Part shown: positions 42,565-53,300 of the stretch, piece by piece | Layout of the letters: every line of letters begins with the position of its first letter | How positions within the stretch are numbered: position 1 is the stretch's first letter | Source: an uncultured Fretibacterium sp. | GTDB taxonomy: Bacteria > Synergistota > Synergistia > Synergistales > Aminobacteriaceae | Length of the DNA: 64,000 nucleotides | Reading direction: 5' to 3' | Assembly (NCBI RefSeq): GCF_938030725.1 | Contig: NZ_CALHIQ010000013.1 | Span: 16,814 to 80,813 of the forward strand | Made by a program: the position numbers and the translations under genes | Notes under the pieces: generated by a model | What the model saw: only the letters and a program-made list of their open reading frames with translations | Database searches by the model: none | Told to the model about the DNA's origin: nothing

Positions 42565-43565
42565 TGCCGTATGAGCTTGGAAACGTGATGACGCTGGCTG
42601 ACCTGGCCACGCGCCACGGCGGGCGGGACAACAAGGTCCTGCCCATTGTGGAGGTCCTGACGAAGATGAGCCCGCTCCTTCAGGACATGAGCTGGCAGGA
42701 GGGGAACCTGCCGACGGGGCACGTGTTCCCCGTGCGGGTGGGGCTGCCCGGCGTCCACTGGCGGCGCATCAACCAGGGCGTGACCCCCACGAAGAGCACC
42801 GTCACGCAGGTGACGGAAACCTGCGGGATGCTGGAGGCCGTGTCGGAGATCGACGAGAAGCTGGTGCAGCTCTCGAACGACCCGGGGCAGTTCCGTCTCA
42901 CCGAATCCATGGCCTTCATGGAAGCGATGATGCAGGAGTTCGAGTCCGCGCTCTGGTACGGGAACGGGCAGCTGAAGCCGGAGACGATCACGGGGTTCGC
43001 CCCGCGCTTCTCCCTGCTGACCGGGCCCGTGAAGAACCAGATCATCGACGCAGGGGGGACGGGGAGCAATCTGGCGTCCATCTGGCTGATCGTCTGGAGC
43101 AACCTGACGACCTTCGGCATCTACCCGAAGGGGACCCCGCAGGGGCTGCAGCACCACCCGTCGGATATCGTCGACCTCGTGGATCCTACCGGAGGCACGT
43201 TCCGGGGCTACCGCGACCGGTTCCAGTGGAACGTGGGGCTGTGCCTGCGCGACCCGCGCTACGTCGTGCGCATCGCGAACATCGACGTGGACAAGCTGCC
43301 GACCTACGGGACGGCCGCGAACCAGGCAGCAGACCTCATGAGCCTGATGAACATCGCCACGAACCGCATCCACAACATCGGGCTCGGCAAGGCGGTGTGG
43401 TACATGAACCGCACGCTGCGGGAGGCCTGGGAGAACCAGATGCTGAAGAACTACCACATCCAGCACACGAAGGAGAGCGCAACGTCGAAGTGGGAAGAGG
43501 CTTACAAGATGATTCCCATCCGTATCTGCGATTCCCTGCTGAACACTGAGGAGAAGGTGGCGTAG
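42564..43565 (+). CDS. Major capsid protein
   Basis: This is a 333-residue protein with MTLADLATRHGG, ILPIVEVLTKMSPLLQDM-like N-arm features, GMLEAVSEIDEKLVQLSND and VWYMNRTLREAWENQ. These are typical of the BPP-1-type HK97-fold capsid proteins. It overlaps the scaffold gene by one base and is followed immediately by the cement-like gene. Confidence 0.88.
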   Translation: MPYELGNVMTLADLATRHGGRDNKVLPIVEVLTKMSPLLQDMSWQEGNLPTGHVFPVRVGLPGVHWRRINQGVTPTKSTVTQVTETCGMLEAVSEIDEKLVQLSNDPGQFRLTESMAFMEAMMQEFESALWYGNGQLKPETITGFAPRFSLLTGPVKNQIIDAGGTGSNLASIWLIVWSNLTTFGIYPKGTPQGLQHHPSDIVDLVDPTGGTFRGYRDRFQWNVGLCLRDPRYVVRIANIDVDKLPTYGTAANQAADLMSLMNIATNRIHNIGLGKAVWYMNRTLREAWENQMLKNYHIQHTKESATSKWEEAYKMIPIRICDSLLNTEEKVA

Positions 43566-43949
43566 ATGATTCTCGACAACAACCTGACGTTTCTCACCGC
43601 GAAGGATGCGGCGGTCACGGAGTCCCCGGCGGTCGCGCTGGGACAGGGTGACCTGGAGGGCAAGAACAAGGGCCTGACGCCTTACAACAACCTCGTCCTG
43701 CACGTGACGGCGGCGGAGACCATCTCCGCCCCCATCACGGTGACGCTCGAAACGAGCGACAAGAAGGACAGCGGCTTCACGGCGCTGATGGCCTACCCGG
43801 CCGTGGCGAGCGCCAAGCCCGGCGATACGCTGGTCAAGGAGAAGCTGCCCTGGGGCTGCCTCAACTGGCTGCGCATCAAGCTGAGTGTGGCGAAGAAGGT
43901 CAACGCGCACCTGGCGTTGGACGTCGATAAGAAGTACCCGATGGTGTAG
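43566..43949 (+). CDS. Bbp16-like capsid cement protein
   Basis: This is a 127-residue beta-rich protein with ILDNNLTFLTAKDAAVTESP, PITVTLETSDKKDSGF and WLRIKLSVAKKVNAHLALD. In BPP-1 the equivalent protein sits on the capsid surface as a jellyroll cement protein. The location directly after the capsid gene supports this. Confidence 0.8.
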   Translation: MILDNNLTFLTAKDAAVTESPAVALGQGDLEGKNKGLTPYNNLVLHVTAAETISAPITVTLETSDKKDSGFTALMAYPAVASAKPGDTLVKEKLPWGCLNWLRIKLSVAKKVNAHLALDVDKKYPMV

Positions 43950-43952
43950 GCC

Positions 43953-44219
43953 ATGAGCTGCTATCGATGCACGGTGCGCTGCCAGTGGCGGCGTCAGCTC
44001 TGGAAGGTCGGCGAAACGGTGGAGTGCGGCGGGGGCGAAATGCCCCCGTCCGCGTTCTTCGAGGAGATTGCGTCGGAGGCGCCGGAGGTCGAGCCCCCGC
44101 AGGAGGAGCACGCGGACGAGCTCGCGACGAAGCGGCGCGGAGGTCGAAAGAGGAAGGAGGAGGACGGCGATGACAGACCTGGAGGCGGCGAACAGGGCGC
44201 TGATACTGCTGGCAGTTGA
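43953..44219 (+). CDS. Hypothetical structural-region protein, 88 residues
   Basis: Begins with three cysteines (MSCYRCTVRCQW), then turns acidic, then very basic (RRGGRKRKEE). It overlaps the following tail-tube gene by 50 bases. The start has a spacing of 3 bases from the cement gene. Similar small genes occur here in related phages, but coding support is moderate. Confidence 0.5.
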   Translation: MSCYRCTVRCQWRRQLWKVGETVECGGGEMPPSAFFEEIASEAPEVEPPQEEHADELATKRRGGRKRKEEDGDDRPGGGEQGADTAGS

Positions 44220-44718
44220 GCCGGTCGGATCCCTGAGCGAGAACGTCAAGGCCGCCCGGGTCGTTTCCGCCCTGCTCCCGCACTGTAAGCGGGTCGTCCT
44301 GAACGAGTTCCCATGGCCGTTCGCCATGCGAACCGTCCCCCTCGCGCCGCAGCCGGGGCCAGATGTGGGGGTGTTCCAGTACCCGTCGGGGGCACTGAAC
44401 GTCCGTCGGGTGATTGACCTCGTGAACACCAGCAAGCCGTTCAGGGTCGAGGGCTCTCTGATCTACTGCGACGTTCAGTGGGCGAAGGCCGAGTACACGG
44501 CGGACGTCCAGGACCTGGGGGCATGGCCCGCGCAGGTCCTGGAGTGCCTGACGACGCGCCTGGCGTCGGACGCGGCTAACATGCTGACGGGCTCGCCACA
44601 GCTAGCCATGAGCCTGCTTGAGAAGTACGCGATGCTGGTGAGGCTGGCGATGCAGACGGCGGCGGTCGAGGGGTACGATACACCGCTTCGGAACCAGGAT
44701 TACGTGGACGTGAGGTAA
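44170..44718 (+). CDS. Tail tube protein A-like (T7 gp11 class)
   Basis: This is a 182-residue protein: LEAANRALILLAVEPVGSLS, VVLNEFPWPFAMRTVPL and LATRLAS-type (LTTRLASDAANMLTG) features resemble the adaptor of short-tailed phages. It connects the portal to the nozzle. Its GGAGG ribosome site lies within the preceding gene. Confidence 0.8.
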   Translation: MTDLEAANRALILLAVEPVGSLSENVKAARVVSALLPHCKRVVLNEFPWPFAMRTVPLAPQPGPDVGVFQYPSGALNVRRVIDLVNTSKPFRVEGSLIYCDVQWAKAEYTADVQDLGAWPAQVLECLTTRLASDAANMLTGSPQLAMSLLEKYAMLVRLAMQTAAVEGYDTPLRNQDYVDVR

Positions 44719-44721
44719 GCC

Positions 44722-46869
44722 ATGAAGATACCCGACCTGAAGACGTCCTTCACCGCGGGCGAGCTCTCCCCGCTGCTCCACGCCCGCGTGGACCTGGCGC
44801 AGTACGCCAACGGGGCCGCCTACCTGAACAACTTCATCATCCTCCCGCAGGGCGGCCTCTCCAATCGACCGGGCACGGTGCCAATGGAGGGGAAGACCTA
44901 CTCCAGCGTGCGGCTGGTCCCGTTCGTGTTCTCCGAGGAGGATTCCTGCGTGCTGGCGTTCGGGGACGGGTTCGTGGACCGGTACACGTACACGGGATAT
45001 CGCGAGCGCATCCCGGATTCCCCTTACACGTCCTCGCACCTGGCGCGCCTGCGGTGGCTCCAGAGCGCCGACGTGCTGTACCTGTTCCACCCCGACGTCC
45101 CCATCCACATGCTCAGGCGCGAGATGGAGAACGGGCAGCGCGTCTGGAAGTTCGTGAAGGTGGAGCTGGACAAGGGGCCCTTCGAGGACGCCAACACCGA
45201 TGAGGAGAAGAAGTTGTCGTTCATCCAGCGTCCTGATTTCCAATACTGGCTGAGCGCCAACTTCCCCCTGTTCCTGACCTACGACCTGCTGGAGGCGCTT
45301 CTGAAGATCGAGGTGAAGGTCAAAGCGTGGTCGAACACCCTGGAGCTGAAGCCTGGAGGGAAGGACCCTAGCGGGCTTTTGCTGTATGGGGCTCCCGTAG
45401 TTATCAGGAACGTCTTCGGGCCGTTCACGTACCGGACGACAGGGAAGTGGACGGGGACCGTCAAGGTCGAGCGATGCCTCCCCGACGGCTGGGTCGGCAA
45501 GGACGAGGCGGCCTGGGAGTGGGAGGACTTCAAGGAGTACTTCTCCGACGGAGGGGCTGAGGAGAACTTCGCCTTCTCCGGCGCCGTCGAGGAGTACGCG
45601 ACGCACTTCCGGTTTACTTACTCAGGCCCCAAGAATCGCGTCGTCGTGGCGTTCGACTATGAGGGCGGGCTCATCGAGCGCGTGTTTCGCATCAAGGAGA
45701 TTCAGAACCAACGGGAGGCCACGGTCGAGGACGTGGAGAAGAAGGGCGGGTACATCCCCGACACCGACGCCTGGTCCATCGGGGCGTTCGGGCCGCACTA
45801 CGGCTACCCGTCCATGGGTATCTTCCACCAGGAACGGCTGGTCCTAGCGGGCACCCGGCACTCGCCCCAGACGATCTGGATGTCACAGCCGGCCTCCTGG
45901 CACGACTTCAGCACGTCAATTCCCGCGAAGGACACGGACACCATCACGGTTACGCTGGCCTCGAAGGAGGTCAACGAAATCCGGGGGCTGGCGTCGCGGG
46001 GCGACCTCCTGATCTTCACGGCAGGGGGCGAGTGGAGCGCCAAGGCCGGGGCGAAGACGGACGTGTTCACGCCCTCCTCAATCGTCATCACGCCGTCGGG
46101 GTATCGGGGGAGTAGTGATCTGGTCCCGCTCGACGTGGGGAACGCGACGCTCTTCGTGCAGCGCGACGGCCGGACCGTCCGCTCGCTGGGCTACAGCTTG
46201 GAGATGGACAACTACACCAGCTCCGACCTGTCCATCATGGCAGAACACCTGTTCCGGGACACCTCCGTCCGGCGCTGGGCGTACCAGCAGGCGCCATGGT
46301 CCATCGTCTGGGTCGTCATGGCTGACGGTCGGCTGCTGGCGCTGACGCTCAACCAGGAGCACCAGGTGGCGGGCTGGGGACGCCATGACCTCGGCGGACA
46401 GGTCGTGGACGTCTGCTCCATCCCCGGCGCAGGGGCCGGGCAGGACGACGTGTACTTCGCCGTCCGGCGCGGAGGCGGAGTGGTCGTCGAACGGCTGGGG
46501 CGGAGGAGCGACAGCTCGTCGGAAAGCCTGTGGAAGGACGCGGGGCAATACCCCGTGAGCTCCACCGTCGAGCTGCTGGAGTGGGAACAGCAGGTGGACG
46601 GGACGCTCCAGGGGCGGCACAAGGGGATGTCCGTGCTCACACTCCGTGTGTACACGTCGGGGAAGCTCCGCGCCGGAGTCAGGACCGAGAACAATCAGGC
46701 CCTGGACACGGCGCGCTTCCCCCCCGGTGCTGAGCTGGTCTACACCGGTGATTTGCGCATCGAGCTGCCGGGCGGTATGGGGCGGATGTGCCGGCTCAGG
46801 ATAGAACACGACGAGCCGAGCCCCATAACCCTCCTGGGCGTGTTCCCGGAGGTGGACGTCCATGGTTGA
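44722..46869 (+). CDS. Tail tube protein B-like nozzle (T7 gp12 class)
   Basis: This is a 715-residue beta-rich protein. LKTSFTAGELSPLLHARVDL and YLNNFIILPQGGLSNRPGT form the conserved N-terminus of podovirus nozzle proteins (SFxxGELSPxLxGR type). A middle segment with MGIFHQERLVLAGTRHSPQT and VFTPSSIVITPSGYRGSS is also characteristic. It closes the tail and contacts fibres. Confidence 0.88.
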   Translation: MKIPDLKTSFTAGELSPLLHARVDLAQYANGAAYLNNFIILPQGGLSNRPGTVPMEGKTYSSVRLVPFVFSEEDSCVLAFGDGFVDRYTYTGYRERIPDSPYTSSHLARLRWLQSADVLYLFHPDVPIHMLRREMENGQRVWKFVKVELDKGPFEDANTDEEKKLSFIQRPDFQYWLSANFPLFLTYDLLEALLKIEVKVKAWSNTLELKPGGKDPSGLLLYGAPVVIRNVFGPFTYRTTGKWTGTVKVERCLPDGWVGKDEAAWEWEDFKEYFSDGGAEENFAFSGAVEEYATHFRFTYSGPKNRVVVAFDYEGGLIERVFRIKEIQNQREATVEDVEKKGGYIPDTDAWSIGAFGPHYGYPSMGIFHQERLVLAGTRHSPQTIWMSQPASWHDFSTSIPAKDTDTITVTLASKEVNEIRGLASRGDLLIFTAGGEWSAKAGAKTDVFTPSSIVITPSGYRGSSDLVPLDVGNATLFVQRDGRTVRSLGYSLEMDNYTSSDLSIMAEHLFRDTSVRRWAYQQAPWSIVWVVMADGRLLALTLNQEHQVAGWGRHDLGGQVVDVCSIPGAGAGQDDVYFAVRRGGGVVVERLGRRSDSSSESLWKDAGQYPVSSTVELLEWEQQVDGTLQGRHKGMSVLTLRVYTSGKLRAGVRTENNQALDTARFPPGAELVYTGDLRIELPGGMGRMCRLRIEHDEPSPITLLGVFPEVDVHG

Positions 46870-47320
46870 TACGGATGTTGTCAGAGCGGGGCCAGAGCAC
46901 TGCCGCCTGCTGGCTGAGGCGCTGGACGAGCCTGCGGCGAACTTCCTGAGGGTTGGATGGGGCGTGGAGCCCCTGGATGGGCTCTTGAAGGCTTATTGGG
47001 CATCTACGTTGTGCTGGTCCGCGTTTCTGGACGGGAAGATCGTGGCCATGTTCGGGTGCGCGCCCGGCTTCATGCCGGGCGTGGGCGCCCCCTGGCTGGT
47101 GACGGCGCCGGAGATTGCGCGGGTCAAGCTGCGGTTCATCCGGCAGAGCCGCCCCTACGTCGGGGAGATGCTGGAGCGATACCCCGTCCTGTCCGCCTAC
47201 GTCTATCGGGGGAACAAGCCGCTGATGGGCTGGATGCGGTGGATGGGGTTCGAGCTTTCGGACGTCAGTGAGATGTTTGCGAGAGGGGAGTTGAGGGCAT
47301 GGGACTGCCGATGGCTTTGA
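46862..47320 (+). CDS. GNAT-like internal virion / assembly protein (T7 gp13-like)
   Basis: This is a 152-residue protein with the outline of an N-acetyltransferase fold (VVRAGPEHCRLLAEAL, PLMGWMRWMGFELSD). In T7-like phages a protein of this shape, gp13, is needed for internal core assembly. The acetyl-CoA loop is not clear, so catalysis is doubtful. It overlaps the nozzle gene. Confidence 0.65.
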   Translation: MVDTDVVRAGPEHCRLLAEALDEPAANFLRVGWGVEPLDGLLKAYWASTLCWSAFLDGKIVAMFGCAPGFMPGVGAPWLVTAPEIARVKLRFIRQSRPYVGEMLERYPVLSAYVYRGNKPLMGWMRWMGFELSDVSEMFARGELRAWDCRWL

Positions 47321-47871
47321 CCGTCGTCGGAGGGCTGTTCAGCGCGGCCAGCTCCGTCATGGCGGGGCAGGCGCAGGCACGGGCCTACGAGGCCGAGGCG
47401 AAGATGGCCGAGTACAACGCCAAGATGGCCGAGCGCCAGGGCGTTGAGGCCCTGAAGGCCGGCGCCCGCGAGGAGGAACGCTTCCGGCAGCAGGCCCGGC
47501 AGTTCCAGAGCTCGCAACGCACGGCGATAGCCGCCAGCGGCGCCCAGGTCTCCGGGTCGGCCCTCTCTGTGCTGGCGGACACCGCGCAGGGTATCGAGCA
47601 GGACGCCGACACGCTCCGGTTCAACACGCTCAAGGACAAGTGGGGCTTCGACGTCCAGCGGACGAATTTTACCAACCAGGCAAACGCCGCCCGGACGAGC
47701 GCGAAGAACGCGCGGACCGCCGGCTGGATTGGGGGCGTGACCTCGATTCTGGGGACGGGGGCACAGGCCGTCGCCGGCCTCCCCGTCGGGCGACGCACGG
47801 GGATGGGCTTCAGGCAAAAGCCGAACTGGTACGCGACGCACAGGCCCGGCAACGGCGGGTACTCATTCTGA
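47299..47871 (+). CDS. Internal virion protein (T7 gp14-like)
   Basis: This is a 190-residue Ala/Gln-rich protein with a hydrophobic N-terminal helix (MALTVVGGLFSAASSVMAGQ), a long coiled coil (YNAKMAERQGVEALKAGARE) and a Gly-rich second hydrophobic segment. Proteins of this type are ejected first and form the outer-membrane part of the DNA channel. It overlaps the gp13-like gene by 22 bases. Confidence 0.75.
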   Translation: MGLPMALTVVGGLFSAASSVMAGQAQARAYEAEAKMAEYNAKMAERQGVEALKAGAREEERFRQQARQFQSSQRTAIAASGAQVSGSALSVLADTAQGIEQDADTLRFNTLKDKWGFDVQRTNFTNQANAARTSAKNARTAGWIGGVTSILGTGAQAVAGLPVGRRTGMGFRQKPNWYATHRPGNGGYSF

Positions 47872-47904
47872 TGGACGCCCCCGCATGAAATGGAGGTCCC
47901 CGCA

Positions 47905-50346
47905 ATGGAACGATACCGATCTCAAATAGGTGCCAGCCGTCTGCCGCAGGCGTATGGACAAAACTTCGTCGATGGCGCGGCGACGGGGGTGAACGTCGCC
48001 GGGGCGTGGGGCAGGCTGGGCGAAACGATACAGAAGGCCGGAGAGGTCATGAAGCGCCGGCAGGACGAGTGGGACGCCACCCGCGCCATGGAGGCCAACA
48101 ACGAGCTCGTGAAGCGCATGACCTCGTACATGGAAGACCCGGACACGGGCGTCCTGAACACCCGGAAGCTGGGGCTGGCGCGCGGCCTGACCCAGCAGGC
48201 CGACGCCGACACGGACCGCTTCATCGCGGAGATCGAGGGGCAGCTGGACAACGACGCCCAGAAGCAGGCCTTCCGCGCCATGGCGGAGCGGTCCCGCGTC
48301 CCGTTCTGGAAGCAGGCCAGCCACTTCGAGGCGGCGCAGGTCAACGAGTATCGGGGCCAGGTGTTCAAGAACACCCTGGACGCCGGGATGCAGATGACCC
48401 TGCGCGACCCCATGGACGAGGGGGCGTTCGAGGCGGCCTCCGTCCAGGGCGCCACAGCCATCCGCGCGCAGTACGTCGGGGCCGACGAGAAGGTCGTGAA
48501 GGCCGCGGTGGACGAGTACGTGTCCGGCCTGGAGGCGGCTCGCATCTCCGCCGTTTCCGAGGGCAACCCCCTGCTGGGCGAGGCTCTGATCAAGAGCTCC
48601 CCGTACCTGACGCCGATGGACGCAAGGAAGCTCCGGGGAACGATAGCCCCCAAGGCGGAGATTTACCGGCGGCAGGAGGCCGTCGATGATCTGGTGCAGC
48701 GGTTCGGGCCGGGACAGGAGCAAGAGGGGCTGGCCTGGATCCGCGAGCACAAGGGCGGCGAGGAGGAGGAGCGCCTAGCCTCCGCCTACAGACAGCGCAT
48801 CGGCGAGATGACCGTCCGGGAGGTCAACGCCGATGCGGAGCTCAGGAAGCAACAGGCGGCTAACTTCGACCAGCTCTACCGGGACTACTGGAGCCGGGGA
48901 CGTAACGTCCCACAGGAGCAACTGGACGCCATGCTCCAGGGCAACGTCATCTCCTCGGCTCAGCATCGACAGGCTACGGCCTGGAACCAGACCGCCGTCA
49001 CGCGGGCGGACGTGACGAAGAAGCTGTCGAAGTCACCGGACTGGTCGTCTCTCACCCCGCAACAGCAGGAGGAGCGCATCATGCGCGGCATGGGGGTCAC
49101 CCAGGAGGACCGCGAGGCCGCGCTGGCGGCGATTCGGGCGGGTGTGCTGGACGGGACCATGACGGACGCAGAGCTGAAGGCGTACTACACCAGCGGGCGG
49201 ATAACGGGGGCGGAGCTGGAGCGGTTTAAGGGTATGGACAACAGGCTGACTGGGGAGCAGAAGGAGTTCGTCGGCGTCCAGAAGAAGATGCTCGATGCGG
49301 ATATCGCAAAGGTCGATATCCCCGGCGGCAATGGTGCGGGGTACAAGACGTTTGCGCAGGCGAAGTTCAACGAGTTGGTGTCGCAGCTTGACCCCAACGG
49401 CAAGACATACCGCATGGACGTGATGAACGCCCGGCGGGACGCGCTTTCCCTCACCGTTCAGGAGAGCGGGAAAAAGCAGACGCGCGTGACGTGGTTCGGC
49501 TTTGGAAGCGAGGAGCCCACGCCCTTCGGCGTGCGCGTCAACAAGGCCCTGGACGAGCTGAATCAAGAGGCCGAGAGCGTCACGGAGTACAGTCAGGACC
49601 TCACGACGGACGACATCCACCTGGAGAACAGACCCACTGCGGAGACTGAACGTGCCGCTCCACTTCCGCGTCCGGCTGGCAACACCGGCAACATCGGCTT
49701 GGATATGGTCGGCGGCAGCGGACGGATTACCGGGCGATTCTCCGACGCCAGGGCGTACAGGAAGGGCAAGCACAACGGCATCGACGTGGCTGTCCCGGAG
49801 GGTACGCCCATCGTTTCTCCGGACGCCGGTGTCCCCCTGACGGTCACCAGGGTTGTCACAGGCTCGCCGTCGAAGGGCGGCGGGAACACCGTTACCCTCA
49901 GCGGGACGCTGCCGGATGGACGGGCGGTCTCGCTCACTGCCTCTCACATGCAGAACGGGAGCATCGCCTTGAAGCCCGGCGACGTGGTGCAGCCGGGGGA
50001 GGTCATTGGGCGCGTCGGGAACACCGGCATGACCTCCGACCGGCAGAAGGGCGGAATCACAGCATGGTACCCGGGAAAAAAGAGCGGGTACCACCTGGAC
50101 CTGAAGATCAAGGTCAATGGCGAGTACGTGGACCCGGAGGCGTTCAGCTTCGGGGCGGGCAAAAAACCTGCCGCGCCTAAACAGGCCGCGGCCCCCGTGC
50201 CTGCTCCGGCGCCATCCCCTGCCCCTGAGCCGCCGGCGTCGCGCCCTGGGCCAACGATAGAGAACGCCAGGAAACTTGAGGAGCAAACGGCAGCGCCGCA
50301 GCAAAAGCGGCGCCTGGAAGATATTTTTGGAGGCATGATGCACTGA
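47905..50346 (+). CDS. Internal virion protein with C-terminal M23 endopeptidase-like domain
   Basis: This protein of about 813 residues starts at ATG 47905, 8 bases after GGAGG. The first 580 residues are helical, as in T7 gp15. Residues about 600-750 form an M23 (LytM) domain: KHNGIDVAVPEGTPIVSPDA carries the His and Asp zinc ligands, followed by LTASHM and GYHLDLKI. The final HxH of the family reads HLD here, so one expected zinc ligand is Asp. It probably cuts the cross-wall during DNA entry. A Pro/Ala-rich tail follows. Confidence 0.8.
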   Translation: MERYRSQIGASRLPQAYGQNFVDGAATGVNVAGAWGRLGETIQKAGEVMKRRQDEWDATRAMEANNELVKRMTSYMEDPDTGVLNTRKLGLARGLTQQADADTDRFIAEIEGQLDNDAQKQAFRAMAERSRVPFWKQASHFEAAQVNEYRGQVFKNTLDAGMQMTLRDPMDEGAFEAASVQGATAIRAQYVGADEKVVKAAVDEYVSGLEAARISAVSEGNPLLGEALIKSSPYLTPMDARKLRGTIAPKAEIYRRQEAVDDLVQRFGPGQEQEGLAWIREHKGGEEEERLASAYRQRIGEMTVREVNADAELRKQQAANFDQLYRDYWSRGRNVPQEQLDAMLQGNVISSAQHRQATAWNQTAVTRADVTKKLSKSPDWSSLTPQQQEERIMRGMGVTQEDREAALAAIRAGVLDGTMTDAELKAYYTSGRITGAELERFKGMDNRLTGEQKEFVGVQKKMLDADIAKVDIPGGNGAGYKTFAQAKFNELVSQLDPNGKTYRMDVMNARRDALSLTVQESGKKQTRVTWFGFGSEEPTPFGVRVNKALDELNQEAESVTEYSQDLTTDDIHLENRPTAETERAAPLPRPAGNTGNIGLDMVGGSGRITGRFSDARAYRKGKHNGIDVAVPEGTPIVSPDAGVPLTVTRVVTGSPSKGGGNTVTLSGTLPDGRAVSLTASHMQNGSIALKPGDVVQPGEVIGRVGNTGMTSDRQKGGITAWYPGKKSGYHLDLKIKVNGEYVDPEAFSFGAGKKPAAPKQAAAPVPAPAPSPAPEPPASRPGPTIENARKLEEQTAAPQQKRRLEDIFGGMMH

Positions 50347-53300
50347 TGCTCGAACAGAAGAGCGCCCCCGCCGGGGCGGAGAAGAAATACACAAGCCCGT
50401 TCGTTTTTGACGATGTTCAGGGCCCCGCCAACTGGCGCGAGGGCATCAGCGCACCCGTGCCCACGAAGCACACGGACCTCCTCGCGCTCCAGTACCCGCA
50501 CTACGCGACGAACATCAACGAGGCCCGCGGAGAGGGGTACACGGACGAGGAGATTCTGCAGTTTCTCGGCGGCAGGGAGGCCGAGGCGTTGCTGTACTAC
50601 CCCATCGTGGAGGTCAACTCCTTCCTGGGGCGAACGGGGAAGACCATGCAGGAGGCCGCGCAGACGCGCTGGGACAGCCAGCGGGCCGCGTACGCAAAGA
50701 TCACGGGCAAGAGCGAGGAGGACGTCGAGGAGCGCATGAGGGCGGGGCAGCTCATCGGCGTCCCCGCGTCCACGCTCCTGATCGACGACGCGCTGTATGA
50801 GAAGCTCACCCCGCACATCAAGAAGACGGAGGCTTGGACGGAAACGCTGGGCAATGGCGTGCGCCTCGAAAACGTGGAGCGGCAGATAAGCGATATCGGG
50901 TACAGGCTGATGACGTACCAGAACGTCCCCGACTGGGAGAAGCAGATCGAGGCGCTGGAGGCCCAACAGCAGGCGCTTCAGCCCGCGCTGATGACGGGCG
51001 GCCTGGTGCGCGCCGGACAGGGCGCGATCAAGACGCTCGTCCAGATGGGGAACACCAGCCTCCGCGCGCTTCCCTATGCGGGCGCCGGCGCGGCGGTCGG
51101 AGGGCTCACCGGTCAGGCCCTTGGAGGAACGGTACTGACCCCGACAGGTCTTGCGACAGGTATGGGCGGCGCGATGACCGGGTTCGCAACGGGAATGGCG
51201 TTTGGCTCGACGCTTGAGATGTTCAAGATGGAGGCGGGGAGCGCCTACCTTGATCTGATTCGGACGAAGGACAAGGACGGGCACGGGATGGACCCGACCC
51301 TCGCTCGCGGTGCAGCCCTCGGTATCGGCCTAATCAACGCGGCGCTGGAGAACCTTCAGTTGAAAACCGTCATTGAGAACATCCCAGGCGGCAGGGCGGC
51401 CCTGGAGGCCCTAAAGGGCGGCGGGGCAAAGCGCCTCATGAACGTTCCGACGATTCGCGGGGCGCTCCTCAAGCTGGGGGAAGAGAAGCTTGAGGACATC
51501 ACCGAGGAGAGCTTTCAGGAGATGGCGCAGGAGATCGTTCCCATCGTCGCCGGCGAGCTGGCCAAGGCCATATCCGGACGCGAGTTTGAGCACGTCAGCG
51601 TCGAGGATGCGGTCAATCAGGTGCTTGCGGTCGGGAAGGAAACGGCCCAGAGCATGGCGCTAATGTTCGCGCCCGGCGCCGTGGTGCAGGGTATTGGGAT
51701 GGTGCGCGACGTGCGGCAGGCGAGGAGCGACATCGCCGCTGCCGCAGCAGGGACGACGCCGGAAGCTTCCGTCAAGGCGGCCGACGGCGAGGCCGCCGTG
51801 CAGGGGCAGCCAGCGGACGGACTGAGCAAGAACGCCGAACCCGAAGCAGAGGGGGGTGAGACGAGCGTCTACCTCCCCGTCGCGGCGCTGGAGCAGTACG
51901 CCCAGACGCACCCCGGAGAGCTCGAGGACCTGGGTGTGGACCTGACCCCGCTTGAGGGGATGGACGAGGTGCGCCTGACCGAGGCGCAGTTTGCGAGCCT
52001 GTCCGAGGAGCTACCGGAGCTGGCTGAAGCGGTCAGGAACGATGTGCGGCGCGGCGCTAAGGGCACGACGGCGCGGGAGGCTGGGGAGATCGTTCTGCGG
52101 AGAACCAGCAAGCCCGCAGCGCGCACGGCAGAGGCGAAGGCTGTTGCCGAGGAGCTGGAGCAGCAGATGCTGGCTGTCGGCAAAGACCGCGAGGAAGCGC
52201 GGGCGTTCGCCCAGGTCGGCGCGTCCGTTGCCGAAGCGTTGGCGCGGCGCGCCAACATCTCTGTATCCGACGCCATGAGGCTGACGCTCCGGCGCGGCGA
52301 GGACGCCCGCCAGGGCGCGGGCTTCGCGCAACCCGCTAACGCCGGCGTGGACCTTGGGCAAAAAGTGCCCGTGCTGGACCTGAGCGGGGCGGAGGGCACA
52401 AGCACCACCAAGGAGCTGCTGACGCGGCTCAAGGACTTGGCGCTCAAGGATGAGACGTGGATTAGCCGGGATGCGGAGGTCTTTGCTACTCTGCCCAGGG
52501 GGAAGAAGCTGAAGCACGTCGCCTATTCCAGCAGGAAGGGCGATTTGCGACAGCGCAGCAATATCGCAAGCGGTCTGGATGAGCTTGTGCAGAACGCCGT
52601 CCTCATTGAGAGCGTGCCGAACAACGACCCGAAGAAGACGAACGTGCTGAACTTCCACAGGCTCTACGTCCCCGTCCGGACGGACGCGGGCGTTCAGGCC
52701 GTGAGGATTGTCGCGGAGGAGCTCAAGGACAGTGACCGGCTGAGGCCGACGGATGTGGAGCTTTACGACGTCGTTCTGGAAGGGCAAAAGGAGTCCCCGG
52801 CGGTTAACCACGGCCTCCTCGCGGAGGAAGTGGTGCCCAGTCCGGGGGCTCCTTCTGAGATCACTATAGCTGATATGCTGCGTGGCGTCAAGGACGCGGA
52901 GGGGAAGCCGTACGTCGGGGAGAAGTATCAGCAGACCGCCTACAACGGAAGCCCGGTCCTCTATGACAAGTTCGACATGAGCAAAGTGGGGAGTGGGAAC
53001 GGGACGGCAAGCTACGGGTGGGGCGCGTACCTCTCCTCAGCCCGCGAAGTGGCGAAGATGTACGCCTTGCTTGCCGGCGGCGACGCGGAGAGCGTGCAGG
53101 TTGCGAAGTTCGATATCCCTGAGGACGACGTACTGCTGGCCCGCGACAAAAGGTTCTCTGAACAACCGCAGAAGGTCAAAGACGCCCTGCAGCCCTACGC
53201 GGACGAGTACAAGCAAAGCGATGGCGAGCGCGGCATCAAGATATACGACGTATTCAGCGGCGCACAGATTCAGGAGAAGATCGCCGACGCCCTCAACGAG

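Noticed and set aside
46862..47320. GNAT-like gene as antibiotic acetyltransferase
   Set aside because: It lies within the virion operon and matches the T7 gp13 position; no clear acetyl-CoA loop.
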